5,078 nucleotides of DNA, from contig JASLEG010000265.1 in NCBI GenBank assembly GCA_030151225.1, positions 1 through 5,078 of the forward strand, in the 5' to 3' direction. Of the stretch, positions 1 through 5,078 are shown piece by piece (position 1 is the stretch's first letter; the number at the start of each line of letters is the position of its first letter). The position numbers and the translations under genes are program-made. The stretch is from Burkholderia sp. (GTDB lineage: Bacteria; Pseudomonadota; Gammaproteobacteria; Burkholderiales; Burkholderiaceae). Under the pieces are notes generated by a model. It made no database searches and was not told the origin of the DNA. It saw only the letters and a program-made list of their open reading frames with translations.

Positions 1-52
1 TGACCAGCGCGACCGCGAGCACCGCGACCGCGCCGTACAGCAGTTCGATCAT
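1..52 (-). CDS. N-terminus of a membrane-anchored protein, possibly DNA recombination protein RmuC (partial, cut by window start)
   Basis: Only 17 complete codons are visible, reading MIELLYGAVAVLAVALV, and the gene runs off the left edge. The peptide is a short acidic start followed by an uninterrupted hydrophobic stretch, which looks like an N-terminal membrane anchor. RmuC proteins begin with such a single membrane segment before a coiled coil and a nuclease-like domain. I recall rmuC in this neighbourhood in Burkholderia, but that memory and the anchor are the only support. The ATG overlaps the stop codon of the upstream dehydrogenase gene by 4 nt (ATGA). There is no clear Shine-Dalgarno sequence in front of it, so translation is probably coupled to that gene. 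Any small inner-membrane protein would fit equally well. The coding call is fairly safe; the identity is tentative. Confidence 0.45.
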   Translation of the reverse strand, partial: MIELLYGAVAVLAVALV

Positions 53-1029
53 TTCGCGAGCACGCCAGGGTTGATCGGATTGGGCGGCTGCCCCGCGCGC
101 GGGCCTTCGCCGAGCGCGGCGATCAGGTTGTCGGCGGCGAGGTTCGCCATGGCGCGGCGCGTGGCTTCGGTCGCGCTCGCGATATGCGGCGTGAGCACGA
201 CGTTCTCCACTTCGAGCAATGCCGGATGCACGCGCGGCTCGCCCTCGAACACGTCGAGGCCCGCCGCCGCGATCTGGCGCGTGCGCAGCGCATGCGCGAG
301 CGCCACGTCGTCGACGATGCCGCCGCGCGCGATGTTGGTGAGCGTGGCGGTGGGCTTCATCAGCGCGAGTTCGGCCGCACCGATCGTGTGATGGTTCTCC
401 GCCGTGTAGGGCAGCACGAGCACGACGTGGTCGGCCTGCTTGAGGAGGTCCTGCTTCGAAAGATACTCGGCGTTCAGTTCGCGTTCGATCTCAGGCGCGA
501 CCCGCGAGCGATTGTGATAGACCACGCGCATGTTGAAACCGCGCGCGCGGCGCGCGAGCGCCTGGCCGATGCGGCCCATGCCGATCACGCCGAGCGTGGC
601 GCCGTGGATGTCGGCACCGAGGAAGCTGTCGAACGACCACTTCCGCCACTTGCCCGCGCGCAGCCAGTGCTCCGATTCGGCCACGCGCCGCGCGGCGGCC
701 ATCATCAGCGCCCAGCCGAAATCGGCCGTGCTCTCGTTGAGCACGTCGGGCGTGTTGGTACCGAGCACGTTCGCGGCGTTGAACGCGGCGATGTCGAAGT
801 TGTTGTAGCCCACCGCCATGTTCGACACGACGCGCAGCTTCGGCGCGGCCGCGAGCGCCGCGGCGCCGATCGTGTCACCGGCCGTGAGCGCGCCGTCCTT
901 GTCGGCCAGACGCGCGTGCAGCGCGTCGGGCGCGAGCGCGTCGCCGTTGTTCCAGTCCACCTCGAAGTGCTGCTTCAGGCGTTCGATCACGTCCGGAAAG
1001 ATCGGACGCGCCACCAGGATTTTCTGCAT
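49..1029 (-). CDS. D-isomer-specific 2-hydroxyacid dehydrogenase, GhrB / glyoxylate-hydroxypyruvate reductase type
   Basis: A 326-residue cytosolic oxidoreductase that should interconvert a 2-keto acid (glyoxylate, hydroxypyruvate or 2-ketogluconate in this subgroup) and the D-2-hydroxy acid using a nicotinamide cofactor. The length is normal for the family. The Rossmann glycine motif GMGRIG is at residues 150-155. The expected catalytic residues are present: R235 in NIARGG, E264 in FEGEP and H282 in PHIASAT. After the second Rossmann strand the sequence is YHNRSR (171-176), with Asn and Arg instead of the Asp typical of NAD enzymes. That pattern suggests NADPH preference (inference). The start is the ATG at 1027-1029, which has GGAGG six nt upstream (1036-1040) and opens directly into the family N-terminus MQKILVARP. 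The longer in-frame start at 1197 would run back into the antiporter gene. The gene lies 91 nt after the antiporter and overlaps the next gene by 4 nt. The exact substrate cannot be told from sequence. Confidence 0.93.
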   Translation of the reverse strand: MQKILVARPIFPDVIERLKQHFEVDWNNGDALAPDALHARLADKDGALTAGDTIGAAALAAAPKLRVVSNMAVGYNNFDIAAFNAANVLGTNTPDVLNESTADFGWALMMAAARRVAESEHWLRAGKWRKWSFDSFLGADIHGATLGVIGMGRIGQALARRARGFNMRVVYHNRSRVAPEIERELNAEYLSKQDLLKQADHVVLVLPYTAENHHTIGAAELALMKPTATLTNIARGGIVDDVALAHALRTRQIAAAGLDVFEGEPRVHPALLEVENVVLTPHIASATEATRRAMANLAADNLIAALGEGPRAGQPPNPINPGVLAK

Positions 1030-1035
1030 TGCCTG

Positions 1036-1040
1036 CCTCC
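1036..1040 (-). promoter_or_regulatory. Ribosome binding site of the 2-hydroxyacid dehydrogenase gene
   Basis: GGAGG on the minus strand, six nt before the ATG at 1029. It is the strongest Shine-Dalgarno match among the minus-strand genes. It fixes the start at 1029 against the in-frame upstream ATG at 1197. Confidence 0.8.
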
Positions 1041-1054
1041 GTCGATGCGCGCGC

Positions 1055-1079
1055 GCCCGGCCGTGCAAGGCTGCCGGGC
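1055..1079 (-). repeat. Inverted repeat in the antiporter-dehydrogenase gap
   Basis: GCCCGGC at 1055-1061 pairs perfectly with GCCGGGC at 1073-1079 around an 11-nt loop. It sits in the 91-nt gap between the antiporter stop and the dehydrogenase ribosome binding site. No T-run follows it on either strand, so it is not a canonical intrinsic terminator. In transcript form it could be an intercistronic stem that influences mRNA stability or partial termination. In DNA this rich in GC a 7-bp arm can also arise by chance. Confidence 0.3.
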
Positions 1080-1120
1080 CGCGTCGCGCCTGCCGCGAAA
1101 CCGCGTGAAATGTGCCGCGC

Positions 1121-2578
1121 TCAGGCGGCGAAGAATAACCAGGTCGCCAGTGCGAACACCGGCACGAGGATGCCGAACGACCAGCCCAGATAGGCAAAGA
1201 AGCTCGGCATGCGGATCCCGCGCGATTCGGCGATCGCCTTGACCATGAAGTTCGGCGCGTTGCCGATGTAGCTGTTCGCGCCCATGAACACCGCGCCGGC
1301 CGAGATCGCCGCGAGCGCCGAGGCGCCCGTGGTCATCAGTGTCGGCGCGTCGCCGCCGGCGAGGTTGAAGAATACGAGGTAGGTCGGCGCGTTGTCGAGG
1401 AACGAGGACAGCAGCCCGGTCGCCCAGAACAGCATCGGCACCACGGGCTCGCCGTGCTCGCTCGTCACCAGATGCACGATCGGCGCGAATGCGCCGTCGG
1501 CGCCCGCGCGCAGGATCACGATCACCGGCGCGATCGTCACGAAGATGCCGGCGAACAGCTTGGCCACCTCCTCGATCGGCGCCCAGTCGAACGCATTGCC
1601 CTCGCGCGCCGAGCGCGGCGTGAGCACGAGCGAGAGCAGCAGCACGCCGAGCAGCGCCACGTCGCGCACCGCGTTCTGCAGCGCCACGTGGGTGCCGAAC
1701 ACGTCGAACACGATGCCGGGCTTCCAGATGCCGCTCATCAGCACCAGCGCGACGATCGCGGCGAGCAGCACGAAGTTGAGCTTGCCGTCGATCGAGATGC
1801 GCACGGGCGCGGCCACCGCGGCCGAGGCCTGCGGCGCGGTGGGCGCGCCATCGCCGTCGCGCCGGAAGCGCCACGCGTCGAGCGCGTGGAACAGCGCGAG
1901 CAGCACCACGCAGACGAAGGCCGTGGGCAGCGCGAGATGGACCGTGGTCCAGAAGAAGTCGACGCCGTTCAGGAAGCCGAGGAACAGCGGCGGATCGCCG
2001 AGCGGCGACAGCGCGCCGCCCGCGTTCGCCACCAGGAAGATGAAGAACACCACCACGTGCACGACGTTGGCGCGCGCCGCGTTGGCGCGCAGCAGCGGCC
2101 GGATCAGCAGCATCGCCGCGCCGGTGGTGCCCATCAGGCTGGCGAGCGCGGCGCCGAGCGCGAGCAGCGCGGTGTTGCGCGCCGGCGAGGCGTGCAGCGT
2201 GCCGTGCACGCAGATGCCGCCGGCCACCGTGTAGAGCGCGGCGAGCAGCACGATGAACGGGATGTATTCCTCGAGCAGCGCATGCACGAGCGTCGCGCCG
2301 GCCACGCCGCCGCCGAACACGGCCGCGAACGGCGCGAGGAAGGCCACGGCCCAGACCGCGGCGATCTTGCCGTAATGGTGATGCCAGAAGGCCGGCGCCA
2401 CGAGCGGGAACAGCGCGATCGACAGCAGCATGCCCGCGAACGGCAGGCCCCACAGCGCGGACAGCGTCGCGCCGTCGAGCGTGGCGGCCGCGGCCGGCGT
2501 GGGGGCGATGGCGAGCGCGAGCAGCAGCGCGAGGGCGGCGGGCGCGGCGATGACGGGCGGGAAGACGTGTCGGATCAT
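1121..2578 (-). CDS. Sodium:proton antiporter / citrate-transporter-like membrane protein (ion transporter superfamily)
   Basis: A 485-residue polytopic inner-membrane protein with roughly 12 hydrophobic segments by eye. Two related halves are joined by a polar, Ala/Pro-rich loop (about 234-262), the usual layout of the ion transporter superfamily. Half one carries MGTTGAAMLLIRPLLRAN (149-166) and NAGGALSPLGDPP (185-197). Half two carries SSFLDNAPTYLVFF (391-404) and GANSYIGNAPNFMVKAIAE (433-451). These duplicated Gly/Asn/Pro hairpin motifs resemble NhaD antiporters and citrate-type carriers, and I believe relatives are annotated as sodium:proton antiporter or CitMHS-like. Whether it exchanges ions or carries an organic acid is open. 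Residues 8-32 form a signal-like hydrophobic segment ending in an alanine run. The start at 2578 is a choice: in-frame ATGs at 2623 and 2668 would add 15 or 30 residues, and no candidate has a good ribosome binding site. The added stretch uses AT-ending and rare codons (TTT, TCT, CGT, CGA, GGT) unlike the gene body, which favours 2578. It lies 86 nt after the LUD gene. Confidence 0.88.
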   Translation of the reverse strand: MIRHVFPPVIAAPAALALLLALAIAPTPAAAATLDGATLSALWGLPFAGMLLSIALFPLVAPAFWHHHYGKIAAVWAVAFLAPFAAVFGGGVAGATLVHALLEEYIPFIVLLAALYTVAGGICVHGTLHASPARNTALLALGAALASLMGTTGAAMLLIRPLLRANAARANVVHVVVFFIFLVANAGGALSPLGDPPLFLGFLNGVDFFWTTVHLALPTAFVCVVLLALFHALDAWRFRRDGDGAPTAPQASAAVAAPVRISIDGKLNFVLLAAIVALVLMSGIWKPGIVFDVFGTHVALQNAVRDVALLGVLLLSLVLTPRSAREGNAFDWAPIEEVAKLFAGIFVTIAPVIVILRAGADGAFAPIVHLVTSEHGEPVVPMLFWATGLLSSFLDNAPTYLVFFNLAGGDAPTLMTTGASALAAISAGAVFMGANSYIGNAPNFMVKAIAESRGIRMPSFFAYLGWSFGILVPVFALATWLFFAA

Positions 2579-2664
2579 GGCGGGAAAGCCGCGTCGCGAC
2601 GCACCGGCTCGGGCCGGCCGCATCGCACGCGAGAGAGACGGAAAGGAGAACGACGCGGCGGCGC

Positions 2665-3336
2665 TCATGCGCCGCGCACTACGATCGCGTGCACGCGATA
2701 CGGCCCGTGCGCGCCGAGCACGATGGTCTGCTCGATGTCGCCGGTGCGCGACGGCCCCGACACGATGTTGACCGCGCGCGGCAATTCGCCGAGCTCGGCG
2801 CGGATCAGCGCGAACGCGTCCTCGTGGGCGGCCACGATGCGCGAGGCCGGCACGATCGCGACGTGCGTGTCGGGCAGCAGCGCCGCCGACGCGTAGGTAT
2901 CGGGACCGGACAGCAGCACCAGCGAGCCGGTCTCGGCGCTCGCGCAGAAGCAGCCGGTGATGCCGACCGGATCGCCGTCGACGGGCTTGCGGCATGCGAC
3001 TTCGAGGCCGGCGGCCTGCCAGTCGAGATCGGCCAGCGTGCGCCACGCGATCGCGCGCGCGGGCAACGCCTGCGCGCCGAGATAGCGCGCCACGGCGGCC
3101 GGCACCTCGGCCAGCGTGTCGATCAGCTCGATCGTGGTGGACATGCGCCGCGCCTCGTCGGCGAAGCGCTCGATGCGCGCCGCGGCATCGGCCGGCAACG
3201 GCGGCCGCGGGCCCGCCGGATGGCGCGCGAGATAGTCGGCGGCCTGCTCGCGTTCGTGCGGTTCGGGCTCGGCCGGGCGGCCCTGGGCGGCGCGGATGCG
3301 CGCGAAGATCTGGCGGCGGGCGGCCGACGTGTCCAT
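2665..3336 (-). CDS. LutC/YkgG family protein (LUD domain)
   Basis: A 223-residue soluble protein of the LUD-domain family, whose best-known member LutC acts with the iron-sulfur proteins LutA and LutB in oxidation of L-lactate to pyruvate. The family signature is clear: GDPVGITGCFCASAETGSLV (121-140), with the conserved AETG at 134-137. The C-terminal block SGPSRTGDIEQTIVLGAHGP spans 193-212. The first 60 or so residues are helical and charged, as in other LutC proteins, and the length is normal. The start is the ATG at 3336, preceded by GAGGA six nt upstream (3343-3347); an in-frame ATG at 3366 lies upstream of that site and is unlikely. A TATAAT -10 lies about 40 nt before the start, so the gene probably opens its own transcription unit. 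Neither lutA nor lutB is nearby in this window, so function in lactate use is not shown. Partners could lie elsewhere, or this may be a stand-alone LUD protein with another role. Confidence 0.9.
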   Translation of the reverse strand: MDTSAARRQIFARIRAAQGRPAEPEPHEREQAADYLARHPAGPRPPLPADAAARIERFADEARRMSTTIELIDTLAEVPAAVARYLGAQALPARAIAWRTLADLDWQAAGLEVACRKPVDGDPVGITGCFCASAETGSLVLLSGPDTYASAALLPDTHVAIVPASRIVAAHEDAFALIRAELGELPRAVNIVSGPSRTGDIEQTIVLGAHGPYRVHAIVVRGA

Positions 3337-3342
3337 GTGCGG

Positions 3343-3347
3343 TCCTC
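3343..3347 (-). promoter_or_regulatory. Ribosome binding site of the LUD-domain gene
   Basis: GAGGA on the minus strand, six nt before the ATG at 3336. It decides the start against the in-frame ATG at 3366, which would lie upstream of this site. Confidence 0.65.
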
Positions 3348-3374
3348 GTGAACGTGGCGAAAACAACGCGCTCG

Positions 3375-3402
3375 ATTATAGCGGCCGGGGCGCGGCCGTC
3401 GG
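3375..3402 (-). promoter_or_regulatory. Putative sigma70 promoter of the LUD-antiporter-dehydrogenase unit
   Basis: A perfect -10 box, TATAAT, reads on the minus strand at 3375-3380. The best -35 at proper distance is CCGACG (3397-3402, spacer 16), which matches TTGACA only at the central GAC. The -10 stands out because the surrounding 90-nt gap between pncB and the LUD gene is otherwise almost pure G and C. Transcription would begin near 3368, giving a leader of about 30 nt that contains the ribosome binding site. A CGGCCG inverted repeat (3382-3387 and 3393-3398) sits inside the spacer and could be an operator or chance. Confidence 0.5.
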
Positions 3403-3427
3403 CGCGTTCGCCCGCCTGCCGGCCCGC

Positions 3428-4627
3428 TTACTTGCCGGCTTCCTCGTCGGCCGGCTGCGCGATGCCGAACACCTGGCGCAGATACGCGAGATAGGCCTTG
3501 TCGTCGCACATGCTCTTGCCCGGCGAATCGGACAGCTTGGCGACCGGCTGGCCGTTGCAGCGAACCATCTTGATCACGATCTGCAGCGGTCGGTAGCCGA
3601 GGTCGTTGGTCAGGTTGGTACCGACGCCGAACGCGAGCCGGCAGCGATCGCGGAAGCGCTCGTACAGTTGCAGCACCTTCGGGATGTCGAGCGCGTCGGA
3701 GAACACCAGCACCTTGGTGCGCGGATCGCAGCGGTTCGCCTCGTAGTGCTGCAGCATGCGCTCGCCCCATTCGAACGGATCGCCCGAATCGTGGCGCGCG
3801 CCGTCGAACAGCTTGCAGAAGTACATGTCGAAGTCGCGCAGGAAGGCATCCATGCCGTACACGTCCGACAACGCGATGCCCAGATCGCCGCGATATTCCT
3901 TGGCCCACATCTCGAGGCCGTAGATCTGCGAATCGCGCAGGCGCGGGCCGAGCGCCTGGCAGGCCTGCAGGTATTCGTGCGCCATCGTGCCGAGCGGCGT
4001 GATGCCGTGCTTCATCGCGTAGTACACGTTGCTGGTGCCGGCGAACTGCGGGCCGAGCTGGTCGCGCAGGGTCAGCGCCACTTCCTCGTGCCACACCTTC
4101 GAGAAACGGCGGCGCGTGCCGTAGTCGGCGATCTTGCAGTCGGCCAGCTCCGGCTTCGCGCCGAGCAGGCGGATCTTGTCGCTGAGGCGCCCGCGGCCCT
4201 CGCGGTAATCGGGCTCGGTCTGGGTGTTGCGGAAATACACCTCGTTGACGATCGCGAGCACCGGAATCTCGAACAGGATCGTGTGCAGCCACGGCCCGCG
4301 GATCGCGATGTCGATCTCGCCGTTGCCCTTCGGCGACGGCGAGATCTCGATGTACTTCTCGTTCAGATGGAACAGCGCGAGGAATTCGACGAAATCGCCC
4401 TTGATGAAGCGCATCTGGCGCAGGTAGTCGAGTTCGGCCTCGGTGAAGCGCAGATGGCAGAGGCCGCGCACCTCGTCGCGAATCTCGTCGATGTAGGGCA
4501 CCAGATCCACGCCCGGCGTGCGGCAGCGGAACCGGTATTCGACGTTGGCGGCCGGGAAGTGATGCAGCACCACCTGCATCATCGTGAACTTGTAGAGATC
4601 GGTGTCGAGCAGCGAAGTAATGATCAT
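3428..4627 (-). CDS. pncB: Nicotinate phosphoribosyltransferase
   Basis: A 399-residue cytosolic enzyme of NAD salvage. It joins nicotinate to PRPP to make nicotinate mononucleotide and pyrophosphate, with ATP hydrolysis through a phosphohistidine. The N-terminus MIITSLLDTDLYKFTMMQ is the family opening, with the DTDLYKFTM substrate-site motif at residues 8-16. Other family blocks are ADYGTRRRFS (167-176), GTSNVYYAMKHG (197-208), GTMAHEYLQ (213-221), RHDSGDPFEWGER (278-290), FSDALD (309-314) and FGVGTNLTND (333-342). H217 in GTMAHE corresponds to the phosphorylated histidine described for Salmonella PncB. The length is full and no key residue is missing. The start at 4627 is set by the conserved N-terminus, since no clear Shine-Dalgarno sequence precedes it. 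The frame stays open upstream to 4834, but that stretch is Ala/Arg/Ser low complexity. It is transcribed divergently from fdxA. The LUD gene begins 91 nt downstream but probably from its own promoter. Confidence 0.97.
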   Translation of the reverse strand: MIITSLLDTDLYKFTMMQVVLHHFPAANVEYRFRCRTPGVDLVPYIDEIRDEVRGLCHLRFTEAELDYLRQMRFIKGDFVEFLALFHLNEKYIEISPSPKGNGEIDIAIRGPWLHTILFEIPVLAIVNEVYFRNTQTEPDYREGRGRLSDKIRLLGAKPELADCKIADYGTRRRFSKVWHEEVALTLRDQLGPQFAGTSNVYYAMKHGITPLGTMAHEYLQACQALGPRLRDSQIYGLEMWAKEYRGDLGIALSDVYGMDAFLRDFDMYFCKLFDGARHDSGDPFEWGERMLQHYEANRCDPRTKVLVFSDALDIPKVLQLYERFRDRCRLAFGVGTNLTNDLGYRPLQIVIKMVRCNGQPVAKLSDSPGKSMCDDKAYLAYLRQVFGIAQPADEEAGK

Positions 4628-4874
4628 GTTCGGGACGGCCTGGCTGGAACTGCCTGATACGGAATCGGCGAGATCGGCGCGCCCGGCGCCCTCGGCGGCG
4701 GCGGCGCGCGCGATCGATACTGCAAAGCCGCAGCGTCCGCGCGTCTCCGGCGCGCCGCCCCGCTCTGCCAGCCGCATGTTACCCGAATGCGGGACCGACC
4801 ATCGCCGTCGCGAGGCCGGTGCCGTCGGCGACATAAACTAATCACGAAACGGTATAAGCCAATGCCGAGGCGGC

Positions 4875-4904
4875 TCGATGCGGGTTTTGCGCTTCAGTTA
4901 CAAT
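4875..4904 (+). promoter_or_regulatory. Putative fdxA promoter
   Basis: A -10-like TACAAT (4899-4904, five of six matches to TATAAT) lies 18 nt after a weak -35-like TCGATG (4875-4880, three of six). It would start transcription near 4911 and give a leader of about 54 nt before fdxA. The AT-rich setting favours it, while the poor -35 argues for caution. An alternative -10, TATAAG at 4853-4858, has GCGACA 19 nt upstream but would give a leader of about 100 nt. Confidence 0.38.
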
Positions 4905-4951
4905 GCCGCATTTGGCGCAAAGCCTCCCCCCACACAAAATCATCGCCAAGC

Positions 4952-4956
4952 AGGAG
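4952..4956 (+). promoter_or_regulatory. Ribosome binding site of fdxA
   Basis: AGGAG eight nt before the ATG at 4965. It fixes the fdxA start. Confidence 0.85.
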
Positions 4957-4964
4957 CGTTTTGA

Positions 4965-5078
4965 ATGACTCACGTTGTGACCGAAGGCTGCATCAAGTGC
5001 AAATACACGGATTGCGTCGATGTATGCCCGGTGGATTGCTTCCGTGAAGGTCCCAATTTTCTCGCGATCGATCCGGAC
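4965..5078 (+). CDS. fdxA: Seven-iron ferredoxin FdxA (partial, cut by window end)
   Basis: The first 38 codons of a small soluble electron carrier with one [3Fe-4S] and one [4Fe-4S] cluster; the full protein is usually a little over 100 residues. Cysteines are at 9, 12, 17, 21 and 25 in the order CIKCKYTDC, then CPVDC, followed by FREGPNFLAI. This is the arrangement of Azotobacter ferredoxin I. By that analogy, C9 and C17 are ligands of the 3Fe cluster, C21 is the ligand that closes the 4Fe cluster, and C12 and C25 are non-ligand cysteines. The spacing between C9 and C17, with TD before the third cysteine, separates this type from the common 2[4Fe-4S] clostridial ferredoxins. The remaining ligands, expected near residues 40-50, lie beyond the window. 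The start is supported by AGGAG at 4952-4956. It is divergent from pncB. The electron partners cannot be inferred here. Confidence 0.95.
   Translation, partial: MTHVVTEGCIKCKYTDCVDVCPVDCFREGPNFLAIDPD

Larger units (their letters stand above)
4628..4964. other. Divergent intergenic region between pncB and fdxA
   Basis: This 337-nt gap separates the two divergent start codons. About 200 nt next to pncB (4628-4830) are GC-rich. They hold no tRNA, no recognisable riboswitch and no ORF with a ribosome binding site. The remaining part (about 4831-4960) is visibly richer in A and T, so promoters for both genes probably lie there. That would leave pncB with an untranslated leader of around 200 nt. 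On the minus strand I found only weak promoter-like strings, such as TTGGCT at 4859-4864 followed by an AT-rich run, so no pncB promoter is called. TTGGCG (4912-4917) and CGCCAA (4944-4949) form an inverted repeat in the fdxA leader. Confidence 0.6.

Noticed and set aside
536..556. Alternating CG tract as a possible Z-DNA or regulatory element
   Set aside because: It lies inside the dehydrogenase coding region, where Arg and Ala codons (RARRAR, residues 158-163) explain it.
184..1242. 352-codon open frame on the plus strand opposite the 2-hydroxyacid dehydrogenase
   Set aside because: It is rich in Arg, His and Glu without any domain, and lies antisense to an enzyme with all catalytic residues intact.
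987..2453. 488-codon minus-strand frame overlapping the antiporter out of frame
   Set aside because: It is an Arg/Ala-rich low-complexity shadow; the antiporter frame has clear membrane segments and family motifs.
1454..2896. 480-codon open frame on the plus strand across the antiporter and LUD genes
   Set aside because: Its product is a His/Arg/Glu-rich low-complexity chain without any domain. It mirrors the codon pattern of the real minus-strand genes, a common artefact in high-GC genomes.
3381..3427. Intrinsic terminator after pncB
   Set aside because: The only inverted repeat (CGGCCG twice, 5-nt loop) is not followed by a T-run and overlaps the presumed promoter of the next gene.
3296..4657. 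453-codon open frame on the plus strand opposite pncB
   Set aside because: It is antisense to a full-length, motif-complete pncB and has no recognisable motif. It is a GC-driven shadow frame.
4751..4830. tRNA or structured RNA gene in the pncB upstream region
   Set aside because: I looked for acceptor, D- and T-loop signatures on both strands and found none; the short GC-rich complementarities are those expected from composition.
4628..4834. In-frame 69-residue N-terminal extension of pncB
   Set aside because: The family starts at MIITSLLDTD; the extension is Ala/Arg/Ser low complexity with no ribosome binding site.

Overview
The window looks like a piece of chromosome from a high-GC betaproteobacterium, most likely Burkholderia sensu lato. 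G and C dominate third codon positions throughout. The nicotinate phosphoribosyltransferase opens with MIITSLLDTDLYKFTMMQ, and the seven-iron ferredoxin opens with MTHVVTEGCIKCKYTDC. Both match what I remember of Burkholderia orthologues; no search was run. I see no insertion sequence, tRNA, rRNA, CRISPR array, prophage or other accessory system, and the segment reads as ordinary core or conserved chromosome.

All genes but one lie on the minus strand, so they read from high to low coordinates. At the right edge a divergent gap (4628-4964) separates pncB (3428-4627, minus, NAD salvage) from fdxA (from 4965, plus, cut by the window end). Downstream of pncB, a good sigma70-like -10 (TATAAT on the minus strand) precedes a LutC/YkgG-type LUD-domain gene (2665-3336). 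This suggests that a separate transcription unit starts there. It continues into an ion-transporter-superfamily membrane protein annotated in relatives as a sodium:proton antiporter or citrate-type transporter (1121-2578). Next comes a D-isomer-specific 2-hydroxyacid dehydrogenase of the GhrB / hydroxypyruvate-glyoxylate reductase type (49-1029). Last is the first 17 codons of a membrane-anchored protein, possibly RmuC (1-52). The gaps between these genes are 86 and 91 nt, and the last pair overlap by 4 nt (ATGA), as expected for one co-transcribed run.

An organic-acid permease or antiporter, a 2-hydroxyacid dehydrogenase and a LUD protein could form a small hydroxy-/keto-acid handling unit. 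That is inference from adjacency: the LutA and LutB partners of LutC are not in the window. The divergent pair pncB/fdxA are housekeeping genes, and the long region upstream of pncB has no clear ribosome binding site. I did not find a convincing undescribed system. The points most worth checking are the orphan LUD gene with its neighbours, the antiporter start site, and the long pncB leader.
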